A stretch of DNA of 64,000 nt from Ascaphus truei (Eukaryota; Chordata; Amphibia; Anura; Ascaphidae): the NCBI GenBank assembly GCA_036426205.1, contig CM071568.1:44855171-44919170 (forward strand), given 5' to 3'. Both the position numbers and the translations under genes were made by a program. The notes under the pieces were generated by a model. It was given only the letters and a program-made list of their open reading frames with translations. It made no database searches and was not told where the DNA came from. This document shows, piece by piece, positions 12,345 through 23,960 of the stretch; within the stretch, counting starts at the first letter, position 1, and each line of letters starts with the position of its first letter.

Positions 12345-13795
12345 GTATTGTATTGTATGTCTTTATTTATATAGCGCCATTAATGTACATAGCGCTTCGC
12401 AGTAGTAATTCACGTGGTAATCAAATAAATATCAGATAATATAAATTACAGATCATGGGAATAAGTGCTTCAGACATAAAAGTAACATTAAGGAAAAGTA
12501 GTCCCTGCTCCGGGGAGGTTACAGTCTAATTGTTAGGTAGGGAGAACGTACAGAGACAGTAGGAGGGAGTTCTGGTAAGTGCGTCTGCAGGGGGCTAAGC
12601 TTTATATCATGTGTCCAGTATTATCCACAGTGCTATTCATACGCTTGTTTAAGCAAGTGTGTCTTAAGGTGGGTATTAAAGGTGGATAGAGAGGGTGCTA
12701 GTCGGGTACTGAGGGGAAGGACATTCCAGAGGTGCGGGGCAGTCAGTGAAAAAGGTTTAAGGCGGGAGAGGGCTTTAGATACATAGGGGGTAGAAAGAAG
12801 ATATCCTTGAGAAGAACGCAAGAGTCGGGATGGTGCAAAGCGAGAAATTAGGGCTGAGATGTAAGGAAGGGCAGAAGACTGTAAAGCTTTAAAAGTGAGG
12901 AGGAGAATCGAGTGTGAGATGCGGGATTTGATCGGAAGCCAGGAGAGGGATTTCAGGAGGGGAGACGCGTAGACAGATTTAGGAAAGAGCAGAGCGATTC
13001 TGGCAGCAGCGTTTAGGATAGATTGTAGGGGAGACAGGTGAGAGGCAGGAAGGCCGGACAGCAGGAGGTTACAGTAATCAAGACGGGAGAGAATGAGGGT
13101 CTGAGTCAGAGTTTTAGCAGTCAAGCAACAGAGGAACGGGCGTATCTAAGGCCTCGTTCAGGGTGCAGGCTTCGGAGGGAGGGCGTGCTGACGTGCGTGC
13201 GGCCGTCCGATACAATGTATTCAAATTGAATTGTGGTTGTCAGGGTAGCAGCTGCCGTGTCTCCGAAGTACGGAGTTGACGCTGGCTACAGTTTCAATAA
13301 ACAACCCAAGTCGTTTTTTGAAGCTGCAGCAGCGTCACTGGGACCTCGGCAGCCAATGAAATCATTCTTGAGAATGATTTTAAGACAGCAGCTTCGATCC
13401 CTAAGCTGCTGTCTGTAGCCCCGCCCCCTCCCCAACTCTTGAAAAAGTCTGCTGGGGAGGATGTATACAAGACTGACGCGCACACGCGAACGCGCGCCCT
13501 CCAACTCCTGCCTCTGGCACCCTGAACGAGGCCTTAGTGATATTGCGGAGGAAAAAGCGTCAGGTTTTAGAAACGTTTTGAATGTGAGAGGAGAATGTGA
13601 GAGAGGAGTCCAGTGTGACCCCTAAGCAGCGTGCTTGGGCTACTGGGTGAATGATCGTACTTCCAACAGTAATGTGGAAGGAGGTAGAAGGGCCAGATTT
13701 GGGAGGAAGTATGAGGAGTTCTGTTTTTGCCATGTTGAGTTTAAGGCGACGGAGGGCCATCCAGGATGATATAGCAGAGAGACATTCAGAAACTT
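12345..13795 (-). pseudogene. L2-type LINE fragment, RT C-terminal part, split by a MITE
   Basis: On the minus strand two frames form one LINE relic. The upstream piece (13760-13560) has KLNMAKTELLILPPK and QARCLGVTLDSSLTFSSHIQ, and the downstream piece (13124-12633) has LSRLDYCNLLLSGLP, LNAAARIA and LWNVLPLSTR. These are typical of the region after the palm in L2/CR1-group reverse transcriptases. Endonuclease and catalytic palm are absent, so the copy is 5' truncated, as is usual. The 3' end carries a short ATACA-type microsatellite (about 12345-12360), normal for L2. The MITE at 13149-13534 inserted later. Confidence 0.85.
13149..13534. mobile_element. TA-flanked MITE, AGGCCTCG family, copy 2 (best preserved)
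   Basis: The left terminus AGGCCTCGTTCAGGGTGC and right terminus GCACCCTGAACGAGGCCT are perfect complements, with TA at 13147-13148 and 13535-13536. It sits inside an L2 fragment, which confirms both boundaries. It contains the inner hairpin CATTCTTGAGAATGA near 13362. No coding capacity; Tc1/mariner-type target. Confidence 0.85.
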
Positions 13796-14088
13796 TGGTT
13801 ATGACTTACTAAGTCAAGGAATACCAATATTCCCCCTGATTGGGTAACAATCAACCCCTCAGTATGACACTTGACAGAGAGAGCATGATAAAGTTAAGAA
13901 AAATAATACAATTTTAATAATTTCTTTGTAGAAACAATGACGCAAGTGAATAACATATTTACAGTGATAAGTTAAAATCCCCAGAGTAGGCAGCTCAATT
14001 GATGTAGTGGTAAATAGGGTTTGTCTGAATCCTTAAATAGGAAAAGTATAAATGACCCACTTAATACCACTACGTAAAGATACTGATA

Positions 14089-14244
14089 AGGCCGCGCTTA
14101 TAGTCCTGGCGATGCGACGGAGACGCTGATGTCATGCTGCAGTTGCTGAAAAAATCAAATGGAAGTGACTATAAGCGCATGCGACGGATGCAGTACATTT
14201 GTTTTGATGTGGCGTCGCTGTCACTGGGACTATAAGCGCGGCCT
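14089..14244. mobile_element. TA-flanked MITE, CTTATAGT family, copy 2
   Basis: The termini are AGGCCGCGCTTATAGTCC and GGGACTATAAGCGCGGCCT, perfect complements over 16 bases or more, around a 120-bp core that repeats GACTATAAGCGCATGCGACG. It is short, non-coding and highly self-complementary. Confidence 0.8.
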
Positions 14245-14440
14245 AAGTCATAATACATGATATAATATACTCTGAGTGCTATAAGAAGGGATCTAGTGTA
14301 AGCAGCTTGCTTTACACGTTTTGTTGTTTCTATATATGTATTATCCCAGTGCACCTTAGTTATTATATATACTACTATATTTGGGCAGAGCGGTTGGTCA
14401 TGCAATAGCGGATTCACATATTTTAAAGCAATCCACCTTT

Positions 14441-14804
14441 AGGCCTCGGCCATGTTACGTGCTTGCTCAGCACTGAGCCCCTACAGCCGCAATTAGAGCG
14501 GCTTTAGTAGGGGCTCACCTGCGCTTCTGAGCGCTTGCGGAAGTGCAGGTCTTAGGGGAATTTTAAATTCCCCTGCTTGCCGGCGAGACAGGCCGGTCAC
14601 GTGAGCGGTTCGCCCAATGAGGGCGAACCAGCTCCGTGACGTCACTGGCCCGCCCCCGGCCAGTGACGCACCCGCCCCCGGCCCGCCCCCTGAAGGCCCG
14701 CTGACGGCGCGTGCGGTAAGCAACCGCAAGGCCAGGGAAAGCACCCGCTTTCCCTGAGCCTCAGCGCGCCTTAGCGAGCCAGCAGGGACCATGGACTCAG
14801 CCTT
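14441..14804. mobile_element. Probable MITE, AGGCTGAGTCCA family, copy 1
   Basis: A GC-rich block opens AGGCCTCGGCCATG and closes CATGGACTCAGCCT followed by TA. The right terminus matches that of the block at 53608-53853. The CpG-dense core has no exon features, so I read it as a GC-rich transposon and not a CpG-island promoter. Confidence 0.5.
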
Positions 14805-14805
14805 A

Positions 14806-17121
14806 GTTGCAACATTGACCTACACATTTGGGAGAATCCCGCTAATTCTGTGGTTCGGTGGCAACCCTAGAGGTGTAGAAGGAAAACGCCATATTATGAA
14901 AATGGAAATATACAGTAATAAAGCACATCCTTTAACCTTTGTTGTGTTACCTAGTGCTGCGTACCATTAATTTCCATTAAACATAGAACAATATCAGTTA
15001 AGGGCCATTTAGTCCTCGCAATTTGCCTGTCTACCTTAATTTAAATCCTACAAGATATATGACCTTTAAGGTACTCCTTGCCCTACCCCCTTCTCCAATA
15101 CGGTTCCCTTGTATCTATCCTAAGCATTTAAGTTGTTTGATTGTGGCCCATGACTGCAGACAGGTTTCTGGTGACTTGGGTGGCATTAAACTACCGTCTT
15201 TCCTAATTTTGTTAGACTGGTTTATTTGGTATTTATGTTCATTATAGTCAATACACTGATGAGTGAGGCTATACACCAATTATTGTTGATGTTCTAGTTA
15301 CCAGTTGAATAACTTGATAGAGAATCCTAAGCAGTTTTGGAGGTTAAGTAGAAATAGCAGACATTCAATTCCCGAAAGGGCCCTAAGCATCATTGTTTTA
15401 ATCTTTTAATTTTGCCTAGGTACGTCACTGAAATCTCTATCCCAGTTCATAAATGGGAGTATTTGGCACACACAAATAATAGCTGCATCAAGAATCTCTT
15501 CCTCCAACTCCATCTATTTCCGTTTCACATGTCGCTTCTTGACACAGGCACACCAACATTGGAGCAATGCTCCTTGATGTATGCACACCTACTTTCAATG
15601 GCTGTTCTGTTAACTATGTAATGTCAAAAATTGACAGTTTTGGGGCTTCATACAAATAACTATTTTACTTGCATTTCTCACCAGTTGTTGCCAGATCTAT
15701 ATTTCTCAATGATAAAGCACGATTCAAAACACTATTTTTTTCATTCTGTACCTTATCTCAGAATGCATCTACTTTCTCTCCTTGCCATGCACTGAAATCC
15801 TAATTATGTTAATAATTACCATTATTTGTATATCTCCAGTTATGCTGTAAGGGAATAGTTATCTTCCCTCTATGCTTACTATTATGTGGTGATCTTATGC
15901 ATCTAATTTCCCAGAATCCCTGGCTTCTGTGGAAGCATTGTATGTTAGGAGATAATTGTGAAAAACAGGGTTGTAGACCTGTCTGAGACATGTTAATGTG
16001 CTCACAAGTGATATTTTTATTTGTTGTCTTTATATAGTAATTAAACATACTTACAGTATATACAACAACAACAAAAGTATAGCATAACGTATTCTCTCCT
16101 ATTGCCCTTGCTCCACTTAACATATTTGTGTGGACATGGTTCTAGGCATTGTGGTGTTAACAAAAATGCATGGGGTTTAAACTGCACGCCTACATCTAGG
16201 TAACCACCTGGCTTTTTTTGTTGTTGCAGATTTGATGTTCAGCAGATGTCCTATAGAAGCTATATTGATATGTTCTGTACAAAATAAGAAATCGCTGCTT
16301 GATTTTACAGAACATTGTATGTTGAATTTTCAGAGATCCTCCACAATGACATGTAGGAGTGCTGATGATTTAGGTTAGTTACTATTCATGTATCTAAGAA
16401 TATTGCTTTGTATAGTGACATTATGTTATTTCAGAAGTGACATTTGCAATTGCATATAATTTATTCATCATCTGTTACGCTGAAAGAAAAAAGTGCTGGC
16501 GGTTTTGGTGTTATTTGTACATCCCAACTTCCTACACAATGACTAGGTAGATGTCCATTCATAATATAGATCAGCATATAGAGCACTGATACTGACTTGT
16601 ACATAGAACAAATAGGGGAACAAATGCATTTTTGCAGTCCGTGAAAGATCATTTTGTATATAAAAAATAAATGCATTAATTTGGTGAACTCCTTTCTGAA
16701 TTGCGTTGCCATATAGAATGGCTGCATACATTGCAATTGGATGATATGAATGAAATAAATACTTTGTGTTTTTGAAAAGTACCAGTTTATTCATGGAGTG
16801 CAGAACATGTCAAAACTGTGTTTACATAGGTTATGCCTCTTTTCCTTAGCCAGAGAAAGCTGGACTGTAATGTTCACAGAAACACAAGAAAGGAAAAGTG
16901 GCGCTAATCTCTAACTTAATATAATCAATACAAATTACAGTGTCAAGCCAACATGTATGTGTAAATGGAGGAAGGTAAATAGTCCAATATAAATATACAT
17001 AAGTCCAGCTGCCAGAGCATACTCTGAATATACTGGAGATCTATCCTGTCTTGATTAACCTCTGACACTCCGGATAGGAAGGAAATCATAATACAAGCCA
17101 CGTTTAATTTGTAAGTGCATG
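14806..17121. other. Intergenic, nothing recognised
   Basis: AT-rich DNA without supported exons, RNA genes or complete transposons. Short open frames here have no recognisable domain. Part of 16880-17120 and the sequence right after 18870 may be one older repeat split by the Helitron. Confidence 0.5.
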
Positions 17122-17261
17122 TCTTATACTATATAATTGAAAGCACTGTATGCCTGCCTGCCTGCCTGGATGTCCGGTGTCCCTAGGGGAAATCACATTG
17201 GTCCCTTGGCCCGCCCCCGCACACCTCTCATTGGCCTGAGGCGGAGTGACGGGCCAAAGGA

Positions 17262-17390
17262 CACACAGGGACACACACACACACAGGGACACACACACAC
17301 ACACGGACGGGGACACACGGACGGACACACACACACACACACACACACACGGACGGGGACACACGGACGGGGACACACACACACACACAC
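17262..17390. repeat. CA-rich microsatellite with GGACGG interruptions
   Basis: Runs of ACACAC alternate with GGGACACACGGACGG. Open frames on both strands here are translations of this repeat. Confidence 0.9.
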
Positions 17391-17824
17391 AATCCCCTCC
17401 CGGTGCCCCTCACTCTCCCCCGTCAGCTGGACCGCACCTCAACTTCCACACCCCCCCCACCCTCCCTGTGCTCGAACTTAACCCGGATTCCGTGTACACA
17501 CACACACACACACTCCCTCCCACCCCCCCCCAAGCTCACACCCCCCCCCACCCCCCAAGCTCACACCCCGGCGCCGCTACAGTCAGCGGGGGAGCGGAGC
17601 GGAGCGAGCGCCCGGGACACACGCGGGGGAGCGGCCACAACAAGCGGCCTCACATCCACGTGGGAGCGGCCGGATGAGTGAGGCAGCGGCCGGATGAGTG
17701 ATGGCAGCGGCAGGATGAGTGAGGCAGCGGCCAGGACGGGTGAGCTCCCCCCCCCCCACATGCTACGTGCTGCTCTTGCCCCTCCGCTCCGGCTCCCCCC
17801 CTGTCACCGGCGCGTGACAGCCCG

Positions 17825-17992
17825 CGGGACGTGAGATGGGAGGGGGGATGCCCCTCCGGTCCCGGCTCCCCCCTGTCGCCGTGAGATGGGAGGAGGGATG
17901 CCCCTCCGGTCCCGGCTCCCCCCTGTCACCGCGTGACAGGCCGCGGGACGTGAGATGGGAGGGGGGATGCCCCTCCGGTCCCCGCTTCACCT
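17825..17992. repeat. GC-rich tandem repeat, about 60-bp unit, three copies
   Basis: Three consecutive units share GTGAGATGGGAGG-GGGATGC followed by CCCTCCGGTCCCGGCTCC. It lies within the Helitron. Confidence 0.85.
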
Positions 17993-18029
17993 TCTCCCCA
18001 TCGTTGTCCCCGCTGCCTGCGCAGGAGGA

Positions 18030-18300
18030 GGGGGGGGGGAGCGGGTGTTGGTGCTGGTGTGTGTAATTGTGTGAGACTGTGTGTGAGTGTCTGTGACTGT
18101 GTGTAAGTGTGTGTAAGTGTCTGTGACTGTGTGTGACTGTGTGTGACAGTGTGTGTAAGTGTTTCACAGTGTGAGAGTGTGTGAGTGTGTGTAAGTCTGT
18201 GTAAGTGTCTATGACTGTGTGAAACTGTTTGAAACTGTGAAAGTGTGTGTAAGTGTGTGTGACTGTGTGTGAGTGTGTGTAACTCTCTGTGATTGTCTGT

Positions 18301-18372
<72 letters not shown>

Positions 18373-18835
18373 TGCACTGTGCAATGTGAGCAATGAGCAA
18401 TGAGCAATGAGCAGTGTGTCAGTGTGTGCAGTGTGAGCAATGACCACTGTGTGTGCAGTGTGAGCAGTGTGTGTGTGCAGTGTGTGTCAGTGTGAGCAGT
18501 GTGTGTGCAGTGTGAGCAATGAGCAGTGTGTGTGCACTGTGTGCAGTGTGACCAATGAGCAGTGTGTGTGCAGTATGCAGTGTGTGTCAGTGTGTGCAGT
18601 GTGAGCAGTGTGTGTGCAGTGTGCAGTGTGTCAGTGTGAGCAATGAGCTGTGTATGTGTGTGTGTGCAGTGTGAGCAGTGAGCAGTGTGTGTGCAGTGTG
18701 CAGTGTGTGTCACTGTGAGCTGTGTGTGCGCAGTGTGCGTCAGTGCGACCAATGAACAGTGTGTGTGCAGTGTGCAGTGTGTGTGTGCAGTGTGCAGTGT
18801 GAACAATGAGCAGTGTGTGTCAGTGTGAGCACGGT
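18030..18835. repeat. GT-rich minisatellite including a pure GT run
   Basis: First come degenerate GTGTGTAAGTGTCTGTGACT units, then a pure (GT)n run at about 18306-18371, then many copies of CAGTGTGAGCAATGAGCAG. The 358-residue His/Thr-rich frame on the minus strand (18839-17763) is a translation of this repeat and not a gene. Confidence 0.92.
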
Positions 18836-18869
18836 TCACATCCCGGGCAACGCCGGGTCTCTCAGCTAG

Positions 18870-20288
18870 TACTTAATATAAGTGCTTTAGTGGGTATATA
18901 ACCTTTATTGATATATTGTTATCTTTCATATTAATCTGGACTATGCTTAACAACTCTATACCTGAGTCAACGCGCTGGAGGACTTTTTTTCTTCTAGACT
19001 GTAATGTTACATTGGTCCTTCCTTGTAAGTCTATGAGTATGTTGTGTGTGACATCTGCCAGCTTCAGAGGGGAGGGAGTGTGTTCCCATAGAAAATGAAA
19101 TGAGTCAGTGGACGAGAGAGATGAGAAGAGGGAGTGTAATGGGTTGGTGTACGGGTACACTTCAAAGGCCTCTGAAAGTGAGTGGCTTGAAGCAGGTGTT
19201 TTAAGACTAGATGTGTGGGAGTGCTGTGTATTACCTGATTCACTCCCACTCTTTTATCCAACACTTGCTCAGTATGCCAATGGGTAATTTTAGGTGCAGC
19301 ATAACCACGAGTTATGTGATTTAATGGAATCATAAACATGTTTCATTGCAATAATGTTTAAATTCCTTTAATACCTGCATGCTTGCTTCCCTTTGATGGG
19401 CTAAAACATAGTTTACATAGGTAGAGGAAAGTCACAATACCTGAACTATTAAACCTGATCCATTGTGACAGTTCAGTAGACCTGACTTTTTTTTTCAGGA
19501 TCCCAAGCATTATGTCACAAGGATTAGAACAACCCTATTACTTCAGTCTGCCAATGCAAATGCTACCTTAGCTCCTACTTCCAGCTGCATTATCATAGCT
19601 CCTAACTTTATTGCAATCTCTTGCTTCAATTTTCTATTTACCTTTTCGAATAATTAATGGTCACTAGTACAAAGATTCTGTTTATAGATGGATTTTTGTA
19701 ATGAAATAGTTGAAATGTGACCGGCATCTTTCTACTTCTACATGATTGCAAAAATACAAAGTACAATATTTCTGGTTGCTTAGGTCTACATTAATAACCC
19801 CCACCACAAATTAAGGAGGCTAAGATGCGTGAACTGTCGTATTGCAGCCCAATTTTCAAACATTCACAAACATGGACTCACAGGCTGACAATCTGCTTCT
19901 TTTTTTCCAGTGTTCGTTAGAAACAAAATAGGTCATTTGTGAAGAAGGCAACAAATCATCAAAGTATAGGAAAAAAGACCATGCTTTTTGCTCGCTACTG
20001 AAAAATGCAAAAAAGTTTACATAAAATGTGAACATTCAGAAATCTATTGGGTTTACTTACAGGGCACTAAGTCTGATCTAGGCACCAGTGTGCGGGTACT
20101 CTATTCGTCCCATTAAAGCTCCTTTATGTATCAAGGCCCCTCTTTTGATTTATCCCATCCCTCCCCTCAAAAAACGTAAAAAAAAACTACTAGTTTGATA
20201 TCGCCTTCTAAATAAACCTCAGATGCACAGGAGCTAGGAAAACTCTCAGTAAGAGGCTGTCAGCAAATGAGCTATGGGCAATAATATA
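18870..20288. other. Intergenic, nothing recognised
   Basis: AT-rich DNA with no supported exon, RNA gene or transposon end. Confidence 0.5.
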
Positions 20289-20620
20289 CAGGCATACCCC
20301 GCATTAATGTACGCAATGGGACCGGAGCATGTATGTAAAGCGAAAATGTACTTAAAGTGAAGCACTACCTTTTTTCCACTTATCGATGCTTGTACTGTAC
20401 TGCAATCATCATATACGTGCATAACTCATGTAAATAACACATTTGTAACAAGCTCTATAGTCTCCCCGCTTGCGCACAGCTTCGGTACAGGTAGGGAGCT
20501 GGTATTGCTGTTCAGGACATGCTGACAGGCGCATGCGTGAGCTGCCGTTTGCCTATTGGGCGATATGTCCTTACTCGCGAGTGTACTTAAAGTGAGTGTC
20601 CTTAAAGCGGGGTATGCCTG
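20289..20620. mobile_element. TA-flanked MITE with CAGGCATACCCCGC termini
   Basis: The left end CAGGCATACCCCGCATTAA and right end TTAAAGCGGGGTATGCCTG are complementary, and TA flanks both sides (20287-20288 and 20621-20622). The interior repeats the phrase TGTACTTAAAGTGA. Non-coding; the TA target fits Tc1/mariner. Confidence 0.85.
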
Positions 20621-21010
20621 TACTTCTATTTGGCCTGTAATCCAACAAGAGGAGAATGTGATTAGAGATCGTGTTAGCTTTCTGTCAGAGCTAAATGATG
20701 GTTACCCAGGTTGCATGTGATGGAACTTTATCCCATCTCATAAAATTAATTGTAAACATCAAAGTTCGACCAAAGAGGATGCAGAAGCTTCATTATAATA
20801 ATGATAAAACATGATATTTTAAATTTATAGCTGTTCTTAACAGCATGATTTTGGAAAATGCTCTTTATTTTTCCCAGTGCCAAAACATACACAACACATA
20901 TGTTAACGGGATCACTTCCATCTAAGCTGCTTGCACCAGAGGCTGGGTATGTCCTGACATAATAATGTGACAATTTGGAGTTCTCTTTCACTACAATTTA
21001 CTGTGCATAA

Positions 21011-21250
21011 AACCGTGTTTATAGTGGCCGTGCGCATGACATCACGGGCGCCTGCTGCTCACTGGAAACCTGCACTGAGGTCCGAGGCGACGGGGAGGCA
21101 TGGCCGTGATGTCACGTGAGCGGTTCGTCCTCGTTGGCTGAACTGAGCACGTGACCCGGCTGGCGAACGGCAAAGACAAAATAATTTGTCTTCTCCAGAA
21201 TCGCGCGCGGTCGGGCTTCATCGGACGCGCGCTCTATTGGCAGCCTCTAT
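21011..21250. repeat. GC-rich block, possible degraded MITE
   Basis: The left part contains GTTTATAGTGGCCGTGCGC, reminiscent of the CTTATAGT MITE family. The core is CpG-dense with GTGATGTCACGTGAGCGG. No clear right terminus. Confidence 0.35.
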
Positions 21251-21339
21251 GAGAAGACGTTTGTTCGCACCACAACCAAATAAGAATTGGCACTGACCTG
21301 TGTGATATAGATACAGTTATAGACTGCTATAATGTTGAG

Positions 21340-23960
21340 CTGTATTTATTTATTTATAAAATATTTTACCAGGAAGTAATACATTGAGAGTTACCTCTCG
21401 TTTTCAAGTATGTCCTGGGCACAGAGTAAAACAAATAATACATGGTTTCAAATACAGTTACATAAATGAACAGGGTATACATTATATACAAGACATTGCA
21501 TGCACAATTAAAGAAAATATATATTATGAGCGTATGAAACAGTTACAGACCAGATTAAAATGTGTGACAGCTTTAGGTTTGAAAGAACTTAAACTGGTGC
21601 TGGATGTGAGAGTCTCTGGTAGGTTGTTCCAGTTTTGGGGTGCACGGTAGGAGAAGGAGGAACGTCTGGATACTTTGTTGAGCCTTGTGACCATGAACAG
21701 TCTTTTGGAGTCTGATCTCCGGTGATAAGTGCTGCATGTGGTAGGGGTGAGGAGCTTGTTCAGATAGCTGGGTAGCTTGCCCATGAAGAATTTAAAGGCA
21801 AGACAGGAAAGGTGAACTTTGCGCCTAGACTCTAGTGATGACCAATCTAGTTCTTTGAGCATTTCGCAGTGATGTGTGTTGTAGTTGTATTGGAGAACAA
21901 AATGACAAATTGAATTGTAGAGGGTGTCAAGTTTGCTAAGGTGGGTTTGAGGTGACGAGCCATATACTATGTCTCCATAGTCAATAATTGGCATTAGCAT
22001 CTGCTGTGCGATACGCTTTCTGACCAAGAGACTTAGGGAGGATTTGTTCCTGTAAAGTACCCCTAGTTTGGCATAGGTCTTGGTTGTCAGGGTATCAATG
22101 TGCATCCCGAATGTTAAGTGGGAGTCAAACCATAAGCCCAGGTATTTAAAACTAGTGACAGGGGTTAGGGTGGTGTTAGCGTTTGTTCTGATCAGGAGCT
22201 CAGTCACTGGAAGCTTTAAAAATGTAGTCTTGGTCCCAAATACCATTGTTACAGTCTTGTCAGTGTTTAAAAACAGTTTGTTTTGGGAAATCCAGTTTTC
22301 GAGTCTCAAAAAGTTAGACTGAAGTATGTGTTGAAGGTCAGAGAGGCTATGGTATAGAAATCGCTTAATTGGGAGTGGACACATTTTCCATGACTTTGGA
22401 TAGAATTGGGAGAAGTGAGATTGGCCTGTAGTTTGAGACAGTGTTTTTGTCCCCACTTTTGAAGATTGGGACAACTCTGGCAGTTTTCCAGGTCTTAGGG
22501 ATATGGCCTGCAGACAGGATAGAGTTGACTATGGACGCAATTGGTTTGGCAATGGCTGGGGCACCAAGTCGTAGGAACCTAGATTGTAGTAAGTCAGGTC
22601 CACATTGGCTGCTTAGTTTTAGTTTGAGGAGCGCTTGTATAATCTCCTCTTCAGATACTGGGCCAAATTGAAAATTGTGGGCAGTGTTGGGAGGGGGTGG
22701 GACTATAGGGGTTCTCCCAGGATGAGATTCAGGTTTGTGGTTTGGGCTGCGTTTTGCTAATAAGTTAGTGGCGCACCCTACAAAGTAATCATTGAATGCA
22801 TTTGCAATGTCAGTGGGGTTTGTCAGAGTAATATCCCCCTTAGTGATATTACTTGGTTGTTGATGGTTAGGAGGCTGGAATATATTGTTGATAACCTTCC
22901 AGAAGTTAGCTGGGTTTGATGTATTTTGGTGGAGATTGTCAGAGTAATTATTGTGCTTTTGCATGCCTTGTTTGCCTTGTGCACATGTTCCGCATGCATC
23001 TGTAGTGATTGAGATCCTTGGTAGTGCCAGTTACTTTGTAGCTTTTCCACAAGGTATCCCTGAGCTGGTAGAGTGCAATAAGGTCAGTTGTAACCCATGG
23101 AAGGTGGGCCCCCCGTACCCTTATTTTGCTTAGTGGAGCATGGGTATCGCAGAGTTTTAAGAACTCGGATTGGAAATAGTCGAGTGCAGAATCAGGGTCG
23201 GGAATTAAATCTATTCTGTGCCATGGGCAGTTGGTAAGGTCATCCAGAAACTGTTGTGGGTTAAAGTTTTTAAATGTTCTAGTGAGGAGAACTTTAGGGC
23301 TTGATTGGGGCGTTTTAATTTTCCTTACACAGTACACTATTGCATGGTCACTGAAAATGTCAGGAAGGTTGCCAGAGGCTTGGATTCTGATGGGGTTTGA
23401 GGAGAGAATCCAGTCTAGCAAGGAATGGTTATGCGAGTTCAGGTTTATCTGTGTGGGTTGGGAAATGAGTTGCGATAGGTTAAGTGACTTGAGTTGTATC
23501 TGGATTTTGTGGTTTTTAGTGTCAAGCCAATTGAAGTTGAAATCTCCAAGAACTAGCAGCTCACTCTTCTCATTCAGAGAGGAAATGGAGCCAAGAAATT
23601 GGGTGATAAGGTATGTACAGTAGGACTGCTTAATGGAATTGTCTGGCATATGGGAATTTGTAAGAAGCCAATTAAAGTCCCTTTGGCCCAAGCATCAAGT
23701 ACAGCATTGCAGTGCAAAAACGTGCTCCATATCATTCTTTCCCACAGTCTCAGTGTTGTCCAAAGAATTATAAAGTAAGGCAAGTATTGTTGTGATACAT
23801 CACAGAGTCCAATGCACTGCTCCTTATCATAAAAATACCAAGACACAAAAGTAGATATCTCCTTAGCCAGGTGATCAAGCGTAAGGAAGCCATCTGCCTC
23901 AGATAACTTAATGAAAGTGAATGAAGGATTGCTGTCCACAAATAAACTTTGGGACATAAC
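21340..23960 (-). pseudogene. L2/CR1-group LINE with internal RT deletion
   Basis: On the minus strand the element starts near 23960, shows an APE-type endonuclease (23691-22948, with LLVLGDFNFNWL and FSDHAIVYCV), then the RT N-terminus (22964-22380, with ARVVPIFKSGDK and NYRPISLLPILSKVME), then the RT C-terminal region (about 22370-21524, with NTDKTVTMVFGTKT, IIDYGDIVYGSS and WNNLPETL). The palm bearing the catalytic Asp-Asp is missing: the frame passes from motif 2 straight to the post-palm region near 22375, losing roughly 150 or more residues. The upstream frame is also shifted. The 3' UTR ends in ATTTTATAAATAAATAAATA at 21340-21365. The same tail recurs at 30773-30854 and 53026-53236. 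Confidence 0.85.

Larger units (their letters stand above)
17122..18869 (+). mobile_element. Non-autonomous Helitron loaded with tandem repeats
   Basis: The 5' end TCTTATACTATATAATTGAA fits the TC-plus-ACTATATAAT start common in animal Helitrons. The 3' end has the hairpin CCCGG-GCAACG-CCGGG, then TCTCTCAG and CTAG, and the next base is T, as for insertion between A and T. There is no Rep/helicase frame, so it is non-autonomous. The interior consists of ACAC tracts, a GC-rich part with a threefold repeat, and 800 bp of GTGT-rich minisatellite. The 5' boundary may be off by a few bases. Confidence 0.75.

Noticed and set aside
14441..14804. CpG-island promoter
   Set aside because: The ends are inverted repeats matching another block at 53608-53853, so a GC-rich transposon is more likely.
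17763..18839. A 358-residue His/Thr-rich open frame on the minus strand
   Set aside because: It is the translation of GT-rich minisatellite and GC repeats inside a Helitron; no domain, and other frames are open too.
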